Of a stretch of 64,000 nucleotides of DNA, positions 6,725-15,823 are shown piece after piece (within the stretch, counting starts at the first letter, position 1; each line of letters begins with the position of its first letter). The notes below the pieces were generated by a model. The model saw only the letters and a program-made list of their open reading frames with translations. It was not told where the DNA came from and searched no databases. The stretch is from an uncultured Collinsella sp. (GTDB lineage: Bacteria; Actinomycetota; Coriobacteriia; Coriobacteriales; Coriobacteriaceae). The stretch lies in assembly GCA_900541235.1 (NCBI GenBank), contig UQIW01000008.1:24171-88170 (forward strand), in the 5' to 3' direction. The position numbers and the translations under genes are program-made.

Positions 6725-8913
6725 TCGATGCGCCCGACCACGCTGCTCAGGAGCGGGGCAATCGTTCGGCAGGGGCATGGCTCCTTGTCGCTCTGCTGGG
6801 GATAGCGCTCTCGGTTGTTGCCGGCATGATGAGCTACGGTTACACGACGGCCCAAGCCGAGCAGCGCTTTGCCGACGTTGTCGATTACGTGGCGACGCAG
6901 AGCCTTTCCTACGATGCATTCAACAGCGCCTATACGACCAAAAACCTGATTCGCGTTATGGAGATCGCCGGAGAGGCTGCCCGCGATATGGAGCGCGACG
7001 GTTCAGTGGATAACGCCATGCTGGAGCAATACGCCGACCAGTTCAACGTGAGCGCGCTGATCGTGACGGACGCATCGGGCAATTTGGTGTCCGAGTCCTC
7101 GACGGGCGATGTGGACTACGGGTCGCTCGCTACGTATCTCAAAGAATCACCCGTGCTGGAGGTGGCAACTCATCCGCTTAAGTCCTATACCGCCCGCATT
7201 ACGCTTGCGGATGATTCGGTCGCAGACATTGGCTGCGTGACTCGGCAGGATGGCGAGGGCATCGTTATCGCGGTAAGGCATCAGAGCGCGAAAGCGGTTG
7301 CAAGCAATACACTCAAACTGCAGAGCTTGCTTGATGGCTATGAAACCATCGATAGCGGCAATATCGTGATCGAAAGCGACGGCAAGGTCGTTGCGACCAA
7401 TGCCGTTGAACCCACCGTATTGGGCGTGTTCGATCTGCCTGCGACGGATGTCTTTATTGTCGACGGTATTAAGGATCGATGCCTGGCTGGTAAGGTCAGA
7501 TTGGTTAACGCCGACGGCGAGTGGTATTTGGGCACATTTGGAAAAGCGCACAAATTCTATGTGTACACCTATGCCTCGGCGCAGCGCTACTTTGAGGTCG
7601 CCGCGGCTGTTGCCGCCGGCGTGCTGGTGCTCTACGGCGGTGTTATAGCCGTTGTTGTGACGGTGCGTCGCCGCGCTGATCGTCGACGTTTGACGGACTT
7701 GCTGCAGCAGGAGCGCGACTATGGCGACAAGCTGGCAAAGGCGGCGCGTGAGGCCTCGTCTGCCAACTCGGCAAAGACGGAGTTTCTGCGTCGCATGAGC
7801 CACGATCTGCGCACGCCCATCAACGGCATTCGCGGCATGGTCGAGGTTGGCGATGCCAATGCGGACGATCTGCAAAAGCAGACTGAGTGCCGCTCAAAAA
7901 TCTGGACGGCATCGGGACTGCTGCTCGACCTTGCCAACGAGGCGCTCGATATGAGTCGCCTGGAGAGCGGGCAGGTCGACCTGAACCTCGTGCCCATAAA
8001 TTTGGTGGCCCTCAACTGTGAAGTGCGCGATATTCTGGAGCGCCAGGCCGAGGAGCGTCTGGTGACAATTATCTCCGACCAGCAGACGCTTAATCATCCC
8101 TATGCGCGGGTGAGCGTGACGCACCTCAAGCGTTTGTTGCTCAATATTGCCGGCAATGCCGTCAAGTACAACCGCCAGGGCGGCTATGTCCGCCTGGTGT
8201 GCCGCGAGGTGGAGCCAGCGGATGGCGTCCCCGTCTATGAATACACGATCGCCGACAACGGTATTGGCATGAGCGAGGAGTTCCAAAAGCACCTCTACGA
8301 GCCGTTTTGCCGCGAGGAGCAGCAGGTGGAAGGCGCTTCGTCGGGAACTGGCCTGGGCGCGCCTATCGCAAAACAGCTGGTCGAGCTTATGGGCGGAACC
8401 ATGAGCTTTACGAGTGTCTTGGGGCAGGGGACGACGTTTACCATTCGCCTGCCGTTCGAGAAGTGCGACCGCTCCGAGATTCCTCAGGCAGTTCCCGCGG
8501 ATGCGGGAGACGGCGATGCGCTCCAGGGCTTGCGCGTTTTGCTCGTAGAGGATAACGATCTGAATGCCGAGATCGCGCAGTTTACGCTCAGCCGTGCCGG
8601 TGCCATCGTGACGCATGCTAAGGATGGCGAGTCTGCCGTCGAGATGTTTGCCGCGAGCGCGCCGTACGAGTACGACGCGGTGTTGATGGACATCATGATG
8701 CCCGGTATCGATGGCCTTGAGGCCACGCGTCGGATTCGAGCACTCGATCGCGAGGATGCCGCGACCACGCCGATTGTTGCCGTGAGCGCCAACGCCTTTG
8801 CCGACGACCGCAGGCTTTCGCGTGAGGCGGGCATGAACGCGCACCTGATCAAACCTGTGAGCTCGCAAGAGCTCGTCGAGGCGCTAGCGCACATCGCCGC
8901 CGACGCTTCATAA
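6721..8913 (+). CDS. Hybrid sensor histidine kinase with C-terminal receiver
   Basis: This 730-residue membrane kinase has TM1 at 18-40 and an extracytoplasmic region of about 250 residues (PAS/Cache-like: ALIVTDASGNLVS and GNIVIESDGKVVATN). TM2 is at 293-315. A coiled linker, HisKA (FLRRMSHDLRTPINGI, His361), an ATPase domain (N-box around NIAGNAVKYN, DNGIGM, GTGLGAPIA) and a receiver with phospho-acceptor Asp657 in VLMDIMMPGIDG follow. There is no Hpt or output domain, so the phosphoryl group must pass to an unlinked protein. Translation is coupled to the upstream binding protein, which probably presents the ligand. Confidence 0.93.
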   Translation: MIDAPDHAAQERGNRSAGAWLLVALLGIALSVVAGMMSYGYTTAQAEQRFADVVDYVATQSLSYDAFNSAYTTKNLIRVMEIAGEAARDMERDGSVDNAMLEQYADQFNVSALIVTDASGNLVSESSTGDVDYGSLATYLKESPVLEVATHPLKSYTARITLADDSVADIGCVTRQDGEGIVIAVRHQSAKAVASNTLKLQSLLDGYETIDSGNIVIESDGKVVATNAVEPTVLGVFDLPATDVFIVDGIKDRCLAGKVRLVNADGEWYLGTFGKAHKFYVYTYASAQRYFEVAAAVAAGVLVLYGGVIAVVVTVRRRADRRRLTDLLQQERDYGDKLAKAAREASSANSAKTEFLRRMSHDLRTPINGIRGMVEVGDANADDLQKQTECRSKIWTASGLLLDLANEALDMSRLESGQVDLNLVPINLVALNCEVRDILERQAEERLVTIISDQQTLNHPYARVSVTHLKRLLLNIAGNAVKYNRQGGYVRLVCREVEPADGVPVYEYTIADNGIGMSEEFQKHLYEPFCREEQQVEGASSGTGLGAPIAKQLVELMGGTMSFTSVLGQGTTFTIRLPFEKCDRSEIPQAVPADAGDGDALQGLRVLLVEDNDLNAEIAQFTLSRAGAIVTHAKDGESAVEMFAASAPYEYDAVLMDIMMPGIDGLEATRRIRALDREDAATTPIVAVSANAFADDRRLSREAGMNAHLIKPVSSQELVEALAHIAADAS

Positions 8914-8915
8914 GC

Positions 8916-8955
8916 ATATGGCCCGGTTCCAAGGTGGGTTGGAACCGGGCCATAT
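8916..8955. terminator. Bidirectional intrinsic terminator
   Basis: Perfect long stem: ATGGCCCGGTTCCAA (8918-8932) pairs with TTGGAACCGGGCCAT (8939-8953), and pairing extends outward by two base pairs. It lies between convergent genes, with short T/A-rich flanks. Confidence 0.85.
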
Positions 8956-8982
8956 TATTATTGATGAGGCCTGCTGAGGGGC

Positions 8983-9462
8983 TTACTTTTCTTGAATCTG
9001 CTTGCCGCAAAGATGCTCAATCGAAATCTCGTAGAGCTGGACGCCCTTGATGTCTTTGGCGATTTCCTCTTCGACTTCTTCGGCAGAAGGGTAGTACTTA
9101 AGGGCGAGCTGGCGGACTTTGTCCTCGATAAACGCGGGGGTGTCATTCGCCAGGCGACAACGGCCAAAGACGACGGTGCTCATAACGTAGGGAGCCCAGT
9201 CACCGTCCTGGTACCACTCGTTGCCGTATACGGTAAAGCAGACCTTGTCATCGCGCTTGAGTGCGTCGACCTTGTGGCCGGCTTTGGCGCCATGGAAATA
9301 GATCTTGTCGTGCTCGGCGTCAAAGAAGTAGTTGACGGGAATGGCGTACGGGTAGCCATCGTCGCCGTTGACGGCAAAGACGCCGCGCTTGCAGGTGGCG
9401 AGCAGTTTGCGCGCTTCCTCGTCGGTGATGGCGCGTTTCTTTCGACGTAAGGGTCTAAACAT
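8983..9462 (-). CDS. Pyridoxamine 5'-phosphate oxidase family flavoprotein (NimA-like)
   Basis: This 159-residue split-barrel FMN protein begins RAITDEEARKLLATCKRGVFAV and continues GYPYAIPVNYFFD and KIYFHGAKAGHKVDALKRDDKVCFTVYG. This is the standard sequence of the PNPOx-like group that includes NimA 5-nitroimidazole reductases. The family binds FMN or F420 and reduces varied substrates; the substrate here is unknown. The C-terminal KGVQLYEISIEHLCGKQI is also typical. The start ATG after AAAGGAAG is preferred over an upstream in-frame ATG. It lies between two sensor kinases; any functional link is speculative. Confidence 0.88.
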   Translation of the reverse strand: MFRPLRRKKRAITDEEARKLLATCKRGVFAVNGDDGYPYAIPVNYFFDAEHDKIYFHGAKAGHKVDALKRDDKVCFTVYGNEWYQDGDWAPYVMSTVVFGRCRLANDTPAFIEDKVRQLALKYYPSAEEVEEEIAKDIKGVQLYEISIEHLCGKQIQEK

Positions 9463-9504
9463 CGTTGGCTTCCTTTCTGGTCGTGCGTAGTGGTCGAGCA
9501 CAAA

Positions 9505-12342
9505 CTATAGCGAAACGGATCCGTTTTTCTTGATGCGGGCGAGTATGTTTTTGAGCTTGTTAAAGTCGAGCGGTTTGGATAGATGGGCGTTCATGCCGGA
9601 GTCGTGTGCCGCCTTGGCGTCCTCGGCAAAGGCATTGGCGGTGAGCGCGATGATGGGGATATCGGCTGCATCGACCTTCTCGCTCAGGCGAATCGCGCGG
9701 GTTGCCTCGTAACCGTCCATGTCCGGCATCATAATGTCCATCAGGATCGCATCGAAGCTGCCGGCGGGATGCGATAGGTACAGATCGACGACTTCGTTGC
9801 CGTTGGCGGCGCGGGTGACCACGACGCCCTCGGATTCTAGCAGCGCCTGGGCAATCTCGGCATTCAATTCGTTGTCTTCGGCGAGCAGTACGTTCATGTC
9901 GGCGAGCGAGCAGTCGAGCGCCCCCTCGACCGTATTCGCCCGCGCTTGGGGGTTCTTGTCGATATCGAGCGGAATCTCCACGTAGAACGAGGTGCCCGCA
10001 TGGAGCTCGCTGGTGACTTCGATGGTGCCGCCCATTAGTTCAATAAGCGACTTGACGATTGGCATGCCCATGCCGGTTCCTTGGAACTTGCTACGTGCAT
10101 CGTTACCTTCTTGGGCAAACGGCTCATAGATATGCTTTAAAAACTTGGAAGTCATGCCAATGCCGGTATCCGAAACGCTAAAGCAAAAGAGCGCGCGCCC
10201 GTTATCGAGTGGCTTGGTCTTTGAGCTAAAGGTGACGGAGCCGCCGTGCTTGTTGTACTTAATGCTGTTGTCTAACAGGTTGATCATGATCTGTCGGATA
10301 TGGGTGGGACTGCCGACCATGTATGGCCCCGTGGTGTATGGCAGACTATTGTCCTGCATGGTGATGCCGTTATCGGATGCGCGGAGCTTGCACAGAACCA
10401 GCGTATCGTCACAGAGCTCTTTGAGGTTAAAAGGCGCATGTTCCAGTGTTATCTTGCGGTCTTCGATTTTGCCCATCTCGAGGATGTCGTTAATCAGCGA
10501 GAGCAGGTGATTGGCGGCAACACGAGCCTTGGCGCGGCTTTCGCGGGCGACCTGGATATCGCCTTCCTTCAATTCCTCGATATCGATAAGGCCCAGGATG
10601 CCGTTGAGCGGCGTACGGATGTCGTGGCTCATGCGCGTGAGGAATGCCGTCTTAGCGGCGTTGGCGGCGTCGGCTTTTTCGCGCTCGGTTCGAGCGCGCA
10701 CGAGCGCCCAGATGAGCAGGACGATGCTGACCGACAACATACCGATGAGGGTGGAGGCAACGGCGGTGCGGTTGCGATAAAGGAATTGAAGCGTGTTGGA
10801 TTCCTGGGCCGTGTACGACGTAGAGGAGTAATTGCTTGCGGAGAGCGATTCTCCGGCATTGATGATGCCCTTGTTGATGATTCCCAGCAGCTCGGGCTTT
10901 CCGCGCGAAATCCAGCACGAGAGCTCGCAGGTGTCAGGGAGCTCGACCGTCTCGCAGTCCTCGAGATCATAACGATCGCCGAGGGTTTTTACGCGTGAAC
11001 TGGGAGCGACGACGCAGCGCGCCGTTCCCCTCCTGAGGGCGTCGAACGCTTCATCGTCGGATCGGTATTCGGTCACGGTCGCTGTGGGGAACAGACTTTC
11101 AAGTACGTTTCGGTTGATAAACGATGATTTGGTACAGGCGATGTTCTGAAGATCTTTGTTCAGGTTGCTTCCGCTGTGGATGGCGGTGAGGGATATGGTC
11201 CCCAACGATACCGACTGCACAACGCCTGATTGCTCGGCAAACCAGTAATCTCGGTATACCGGCAGCGCGACGTCTATGCTTCCCTTTGACAGGGCCTTTG
11301 ACATCATCTTGTAGCTATCAAAGGCGACGGTTTCGACCGTAATGCCAAATTTATCGTGCAACGTCGTCGCAAGCGATGCGAGCGAGCCTTCCATTTTGCC
11401 GTCTTCGTCTTCGTTGCAGTAGGGGAGTTTGCCCGTAATGTAGCCGAGCGTGATGGTGTTGTTGTTCGCCTTGAGCCAGGCGCGCTCATCGCCGGTGAGC
11501 GAGGATGATCCGCTGTTTTGCGCTGAATAGTTCGATTTGACCTCGTCGTTATAGCGGGGGTTGACGCGGTTGATTGCCGCCATTGCGGAGTTGATGTTGT
11601 CCATCAGGTCGGGGCGGCTTTTGGGAACGGCAAAGTAGTAGTCGCTCGAACCGACGTAGAACATGGGCGACGCCTCGGGCGACGAAATGGTGTCGTTCAT
11701 GATGATGGCGTCGACCTCGCCGTTTGCGAGCGCGTCAAAGAGAACGGAGCCTCCGTCATACTCCCTGTATGTGCAGGCGATTCCCTCGTTGGCGAGCCAC
11801 TGCTGGCCGACGATGGTTTGCATAACACCGGAGTTGTAACCGATGGTGAGACCCTGGAGTGCTTGAGGGTCACCCTTGGCCAGGTCGTCACGGTCGGGCC
11901 TGGCGTAGATGTAGTAGCGCTCGGTGCCCTCGGGGTTCGAGGAAAAGAGCAGCTTTTGGGCGCGTTCCTCGGAGTAGGAGATGTTGGGCATGAGGTCGAT
12001 CTCGCCTGCCTCGAGCATGTCCATAAGCTCGGTGAAGGTGCCGGAGACGTATTCGTACCGCCAGCCGGGCGTGTAGTACGACAGGGTCTGGAGGTACTCG
12101 TAACCCCATCCCGAGAGACGCTCGCCGGGGGTGCCGTTCTGGAAGCCCTCGTTGTTGACGAGCCAGCCGACGCGGACCGTCTTGACTGGCTGACTAGAGT
12201 CATCGGCAAAAGCCTGGACAGGCGCGATGGAACACAGTGCGGCAAGCGCGGCAAGCACAATGGCCAGGGCGCGACATATAACTGAACGAAGGACAGTGGC
12301 AGCTCTCACATGCAATCCTAACGAATCGAGACAATACCGCAT
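9505..12342 (-). CDS. BvgS-like hybrid kinase with two fused solute-binding domains
   Basis: The protein is 945 residues. After a signal sequence (cleavage near VQAFA-DD, residue 46) come two Venus-flytrap SBP_bac_3 domains (about 54-275 and 288-510), one transmembrane helix (527-549), HisKA (FLTRMSHDIRTPLNGI, His573), an ATPase domain (LLDNSIKYNKHG, DTGIGM, GTGMGMPIV) and a receiver with Asp869 in ILMDIMMPDMDG. This is the BvgS/EvgS layout without PAS or Hpt domains. It is the fused counterpart of the separate binding protein and kinase at 5855-8913. An alternative GTG start at 12309, preceded by AGGATT, would also leave a good signal peptide. Confidence 0.92.
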   Translation of the reverse strand: MRYCLDSLGLHVRAATVLRSVICRALAIVLAALAALCSIAPVQAFADDSSQPVKTVRVGWLVNNEGFQNGTPGERLSGWGYEYLQTLSYYTPGWRYEYVSGTFTELMDMLEAGEIDLMPNISYSEERAQKLLFSSNPEGTERYYIYARPDRDDLAKGDPQALQGLTIGYNSGVMQTIVGQQWLANEGIACTYREYDGGSVLFDALANGEVDAIIMNDTISSPEASPMFYVGSSDYYFAVPKSRPDLMDNINSAMAAINRVNPRYNDEVKSNYSAQNSGSSSLTGDERAWLKANNNTITLGYITGKLPYCNEDEDGKMEGSLASLATTLHDKFGITVETVAFDSYKMMSKALSKGSIDVALPVYRDYWFAEQSGVVQSVSLGTISLTAIHSGSNLNKDLQNIACTKSSFINRNVLESLFPTATVTEYRSDDEAFDALRRGTARCVVAPSSRVKTLGDRYDLEDCETVELPDTCELSCWISRGKPELLGIINKGIINAGESLSASNYSSTSYTAQESNTLQFLYRNRTAVASTLIGMLSVSIVLLIWALVRARTEREKADAANAAKTAFLTRMSHDIRTPLNGILGLIDIEELKEGDIQVARESRAKARVAANHLLSLINDILEMGKIEDRKITLEHAPFNLKELCDDTLVLCKLRASDNGITMQDNSLPYTTGPYMVGSPTHIRQIMINLLDNSIKYNKHGGSVTFSSKTKPLDNGRALFCFSVSDTGIGMTSKFLKHIYEPFAQEGNDARSKFQGTGMGMPIVKSLIELMGGTIEVTSELHAGTSFYVEIPLDIDKNPQARANTVEGALDCSLADMNVLLAEDNELNAEIAQALLESEGVVVTRAANGNEVVDLYLSHPAGSFDAILMDIMMPDMDGYEATRAIRLSEKVDAADIPIIALTANAFAEDAKAAHDSGMNAHLSKPLDFNKLKNILARIKKNGSVSL

Positions 12343-12401
12343 AAGGATACCAGCTCAGCCTGCCCAGTCGGCAGCTGTACCGCTAAACGCTCCCGCCCGG
12401 C

Positions 12402-12484
12402 AGTCATCGGGGACGTTCTTAAACGACTAGTCATTGGGGACGTTCTTGTTTGACTGGTCATTTAAGAACGTCCCCAATGACTAG
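12402..12484. repeat. Family A palindromic repeat, compound copy
   Basis: Two successive GGGGACGTTCTT units (12409-12420 and 12436-12447) are followed by one complementary AAGAACGTCCCC (12464-12475), with ACTAGTCATT-type linkers. It lies between the fused kinase start and the K+ channel, within the region that should carry both promoters. Confidence 0.9.
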
Positions 12485-12553
12485 TTCCGTTTGCTGGGGA
12501 GGCGTGGGACAATACCGAGCGAACGTGATTGGTTGTCCGTGGAAGGGGTCGCG

Positions 12554-12979
12554 ATGAAAAAGCTCAGGACGCTTGCCGATGTGCTGCGACAGGCTGGCTT
12601 TGCACGCATTACGGGCCTGTTTCTTATTTTCTATCTGCTTTGCTCGACGGCTGTCTGGCTGTCCGAGCCCACGACCCTCACGTTTGGCGATGGTCTCTGG
12701 TTTAGCTTTGAGACGGTCTCGACGATTGGCTTTGGCGATATCCCCGCTGAAACGCCGGTTGCCCGCGGCATTACCGTTATCCTAAGCGTCATCAGTATCT
12801 TCTATATCGCCATGCTTACGGGCGTGGCGGTGAACTACTGCAATACGCTTATCAAGCTGCGCCAAAAGGACACCATGGCGCGCTTTATGGACGATCTTGA
12901 GCATTTGGAAGAACTCGACCGCGATGAGCTCGCCGATCTGTCGCGCCGCGTGCGCGAATACCGTCGCCGGCAACGATAG
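12554..12979 (+). CDS. Two-helix potassium channel (KcsA-type)
   Basis: This 141-residue protein has two transmembrane helices (about 18-38 and 75-98) and, between them, a pore loop with the selectivity filter TIGFGD inside FETVSTIGFGDIPAETP. TIGFGD is the K+-selective TxGxGD form. The C-terminal tail is charged and helical (ARFMDDLEHLEELDRDELAD), probably a tetramerising bundle. There is no regulatory RCK/TrkA-N domain. The start ATG follows GGAAGGGG; in-frame codons upstream overlap the repeat. A LOG-family gene follows 36 bases downstream and may be cotranscribed. Confidence 0.9.
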   Translation: MKKLRTLADVLRQAGFARITGLFLIFYLLCSTAVWLSEPTTLTFGDGLWFSFETVSTIGFGDIPAETPVARGITVILSVISIFYIAMLTGVAVNYCNTLIKLRQKDTMARFMDDLEHLEELDRDELADLSRRVREYRRRQR

Positions 12980-13015
12980 AACGGGTGCCGCGCGTCACGA
13001 CGAGGGGGATTGCAT

Positions 13016-13549
13016 ATGAACATCACGGTGTACCTGGGCGCGAGCGTCGGCAACGACCCGGCGTTTCTGCCCGCGGTGCAGGAGCTGGGCAATTGGATTG
13101 GCGCCAACGGACACGCGCTCGTATACGGCGGGTCCAAATCGGGACTGATGGGCGCGCTCGCCGATAGCGTACTCGAGGCAGGCGGACATGTGACGGGTGT
13201 GGAGCCGAGCTTTTTTATCGAGGCAGAGTTTCAACACGACGGAATCGACGACCTTATCGTGACGAGCGACATGGCCGAGCGCAAAGCCAAGATGATCGAG
13301 CTCGGCGATGCGTTCATCGCATTTCCGGGCGGCACGGGCACGCTCGAGGAGATTGCCGAGGTTATGTCCGCGGTGTCGTTGGGGCACCTGAGCTCTCCGT
13401 GCATCCTGTATAACCTGGACGGTTACTACAACGACCTCAAGGCGTTGCTCGGGCACATGATTGATAAGGGGCTTTCGAGCCCGAGGCGCCAGCACGGCAT
13501 CTACTTTGCCGACGATTTGCGCGAGATTGCCTCGATTATCAACGGATAA
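13016..13549 (+). CDS. LOG family protein (nucleoside 5'-monophosphate phosphoribohydrolase)
   Basis: This 177-residue Rossmann-like protein has the LOG/TIGR00730 motifs: VYGGSKSGLMGALAD (residues 36-50), MAERKAKMIELGDAFIAFPGG (86-106) and PGGTGTLEEI (104-113). LOG enzymes release ribose 5-phosphate from cytokinin-type or ordinary nucleotides; many bacterial members act on AMP. The motif GGSKSG replaces the more usual GGGxxG, with a serine and lysine in the phosphate loop. The ATG at 13016 follows GAGGGGG. It lies downstream of the K+ channel. Confidence 0.9.
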   Translation: MNITVYLGASVGNDPAFLPAVQELGNWIGANGHALVYGGSKSGLMGALADSVLEAGGHVTGVEPSFFIEAEFQHDGIDDLIVTSDMAERKAKMIELGDAFIAFPGGTGTLEEIAEVMSAVSLGHLSSPCILYNLDGYYNDLKALLGHMIDKGLSSPRRQHGIYFADDLREIASIING

Positions 13550-13674
13550 GTCTTGAGCTTGCCCCACTATGGCTCCCAATGGTGCCGTTCGCGGCGCAGA
13601 CGGTTGGCTCGTTCGGGCAACGCTCGCTCTACAATAAAACGTATCTATGTCGACTTTGACCGCGGGAGGACCCG

Positions 13675-14988
13675 ATGGATAACCTTGCCAAACCCACGAA
13701 CCGAGCGCTGTTTTTGGTCAGCGTCGCCGTGACCGGTGCACTCGCGGGTGCCGCAGTCTGGCTGTTCTTTTTTGCGATGGAGCACGGTATCGACTATCTA
13801 TGGACCGAGATTCCGCACGCGCTGGGCGTCGCTTCGCCCGAGCTTGCCAGCGGCCCGTTTGGCTTTCTGCCGTACCCGTTTTTTGTCTGCCTGCTGGGCG
13901 GCCTGTTAATCGGTCTGTACGAAAAGATGACAGGCACCAAGACCGATGACCTCAACCAGGTGATGGCTAAGGTTAAGCAAGACGGGCGCTACCCGTACGA
14001 CAACCTGGGCAAGCTTTCGCTCGCGGCATTGCTGCCGCTGCTGTTTGGCGGAAGCATTGGACCGGAGGCCGGCCTGACCGGCGTTATCGCCGGTCTGTGC
14101 AGCTGGGTCGGCGACCGCATGCGTCGCTTTGGCGCCGAGTTTAGGGAGCTCACGTTGCTGGGCACCCAGGCTGCCCTGACGGCGCTCTTTACCGCGCCCG
14201 TCTTTGGCTTTGTGGCGCCGCTTGCCGGTAGCACCGACGGCCAGGGTGAAGACGCCGACGATGAGTCCGCGTCCGGCGAGATCACCATCAAGCTGCCCAA
14301 GACGCAAAAGACGGTGGTCTACGGTATTGCGATTGCCGGCGGTCTGGGCACCTACCTGCTGCTTGGACAGCTTGTGGGCGGCGGCATGGGCATGCCCAGG
14401 TTCGAGTCCGCCGAGGTGGGCAACCTAGAGCTTACCTGGCTCGTCCCTCTGTCGTTGATCGGCACCGTCTGCGGCTGGCTGTACTTTGTCTCTGAGCACG
14501 CGAGCGAAGCATTTGCCCATGCAATAGGGGAACGTCCTGTCGTCAAGGCCATGCTAGCCGGTCTGGCGCTCGCCATCTGTGGCACGGTCCTGCCCTACAC
14601 CATGTTTGCCGGCGAGACCCAGGCCGGTGTGCTCATGGAAACCTACCTGACCATCCCCGCCGGCGTGCTGATCGCGACCGGTCTTGTTAAGGCCATGCTG
14701 ACGCCCGCCCTCATCAACCTTGGTTGGCGTGGCGGCCACTTCTTCCCGGTTATCTTCTCGGGTGTGAGCTTGGGCTACGGCCTTGCCATCCTCACCGGCG
14801 CCGATCCGGTCTTTTGCGTCGCCGTCTGCACAGCCTCGACGATGGGCGCCGTCATGCGCCAACCCGTTATGGTCGTGGGCCTGTTGCTCATGTGCTTCCC
14901 GCTCAAAGGCATCGTCTGTATGATCATCGCCGCCGTCATCGCCGCCGGTATCCCACTGCCCAAGCCGCTGCACAAATGGCGCGGTTAA
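13675..14988 (+). CDS. ClC family chloride channel/transporter
   Basis: This 437-residue polytopic membrane protein carries the ClC anion-pathway motif GGSIGPEAGLTGVI (residues 125-138, the G-x-x-G-P-E form). A later stretch, NLGWRGGHFFPVIFSGVSLGYG, corresponds to the GxFxP filter region. A hydrophilic acidic loop (about 180-205, DGQGEDADDESASGE) interrupts the membrane core and is unusual. No CBS domains follow. Whether it is a channel, a Cl-/H+ antiporter or a fluoride exporter is not decided; no clear fluoride riboswitch was recognised upstream. The start follows GGGAGGACCCG. Confidence 0.88.
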   Translation: MDNLAKPTNRALFLVSVAVTGALAGAAVWLFFFAMEHGIDYLWTEIPHALGVASPELASGPFGFLPYPFFVCLLGGLLIGLYEKMTGTKTDDLNQVMAKVKQDGRYPYDNLGKLSLAALLPLLFGGSIGPEAGLTGVIAGLCSWVGDRMRRFGAEFRELTLLGTQAALTALFTAPVFGFVAPLAGSTDGQGEDADDESASGEITIKLPKTQKTVVYGIAIAGGLGTYLLLGQLVGGGMGMPRFESAEVGNLELTWLVPLSLIGTVCGWLYFVSEHASEAFAHAIGERPVVKAMLAGLALAICGTVLPYTMFAGETQAGVLMETYLTIPAGVLIATGLVKAMLTPALINLGWRGGHFFPVIFSGVSLGYGLAILTGADPVFCVAVCTASTMGAVMRQPVMVVGLLLMCFPLKGIVCMIIAAVIAAGIPLPKPLHKWRG

Positions 14989-15016
14989 TCGCGAGTCAAC
15001 TCCAGAGGGGTACGAG

Positions 15017-15808
15017 ATGATCCTGTACTTTAGCGCGACGGGGAACAGCGAACATGTGGCGCGTCGCATTGCGGCGGCGACAGACGACAAGGTTGTGTCG
15101 ATTGAGCGTTTTGATGCCGAAGCCCTTCGCCTTGTTGCGACGGAAGGCCCCTGCCAGCTGGGATTTGTTGCTCCGGTGTATGCCTGGGGTCTGCCGACAC
15201 CGATGATCGAGTTTTTGAAGACTGCCGACCTGTCGATTGCTGCCGGTGCAAAGGGCGGCGAGCGCCCCTATACGTTCTATGTTTCGACGTACGGTTCGAC
15301 GACCGGCCAATCTGCCAAGTTTGCCCGCGACCTGCTGCACGAGCGTGGGCTCGAGTTGGATGCGGCGATGAGCGTCAAGATGCCCGATACCTGGACGCCT
15401 GTTTTCGACCTGTCTGACCCTCAAAAGGTTGAGGGTATCAATAGAGCTGCCGAGGCGCAGATTGATGCCGTGATCGAGGCGGTGCGGGCACGCCGCACGG
15501 GTAACATGATGCGCCATCGCGTGCCTCTGTTTGCATCGTGCGCGTATCACGCAATTGGGCTGCCGCGCATGCAACAGACGAGCAAGTTTGCCGTCGATGC
15601 CGATCGCTGCATCGGCTGCGGCCTGTGTGCCAAGCGCTGCCCCATGGCGGCGATTGAGATGCGCGACGGCCTTCCCGTCTGGACAAAGCCGGAGTGCGCA
15701 GCCTGCCTTCGTTGCCTGCACCGTTGTCCCAAATTTGCCATCTCGCACGGTAAGCGCACGGCATCCCACGGTCAGTACAGGCATCCCAAGCCAGGTGTGA
15801 GGATGTAG
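15017..15808 (+). CDS. EFR1 family flavodoxin-ferredoxin fusion
   Basis: This 263-residue electron-transfer protein has an N-terminal flavodoxin-like domain (MILYFSATGNSEHVARRI, then APVYAWGLPTP and STYGSTTGQ). The C-terminal part is a 2[4Fe-4S] ferredoxin with CIGCGLCAKRCP (Cys198, 201, 204, 208) and CAACLRCLHRCP (Cys227, 230, 233, 237). This is the EFR1 architecture, common in anaerobic gut Firmicutes and Coriobacteriia. Partners are unknown. It starts 28 bases after the ClC gene, so the two may share a transcript. The start follows AGAGGGGTACGAG. Confidence 0.93.
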   Translation: MILYFSATGNSEHVARRIAAATDDKVVSIERFDAEALRLVATEGPCQLGFVAPVYAWGLPTPMIEFLKTADLSIAAGAKGGERPYTFYVSTYGSTTGQSAKFARDLLHERGLELDAAMSVKMPDTWTPVFDLSDPQKVEGINRAAEAQIDAVIEAVRARRTGNMMRHRVPLFASCAYHAIGLPRMQQTSKFAVDADRCIGCGLCAKRCPMAAIEMRDGLPVWTKPECAACLRCLHRCPKFAISHGKRTASHGQYRHPKPGVRM

Positions 15809-15823
15809 CGGCTGCTGGCCGCG

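Noticed and set aside
13550..13674. Fluoride riboswitch upstream of the ClC gene
   Set aside because: ClC-F genes often have one, but the conserved crcB-motif segments could not be found here.
14396..14420. tRNA T-loop-like GGTTCGAGTCC
   Set aside because: It is inside the ClC coding sequence and no cloverleaf can be built. No tRNA was recognised anywhere in the window.
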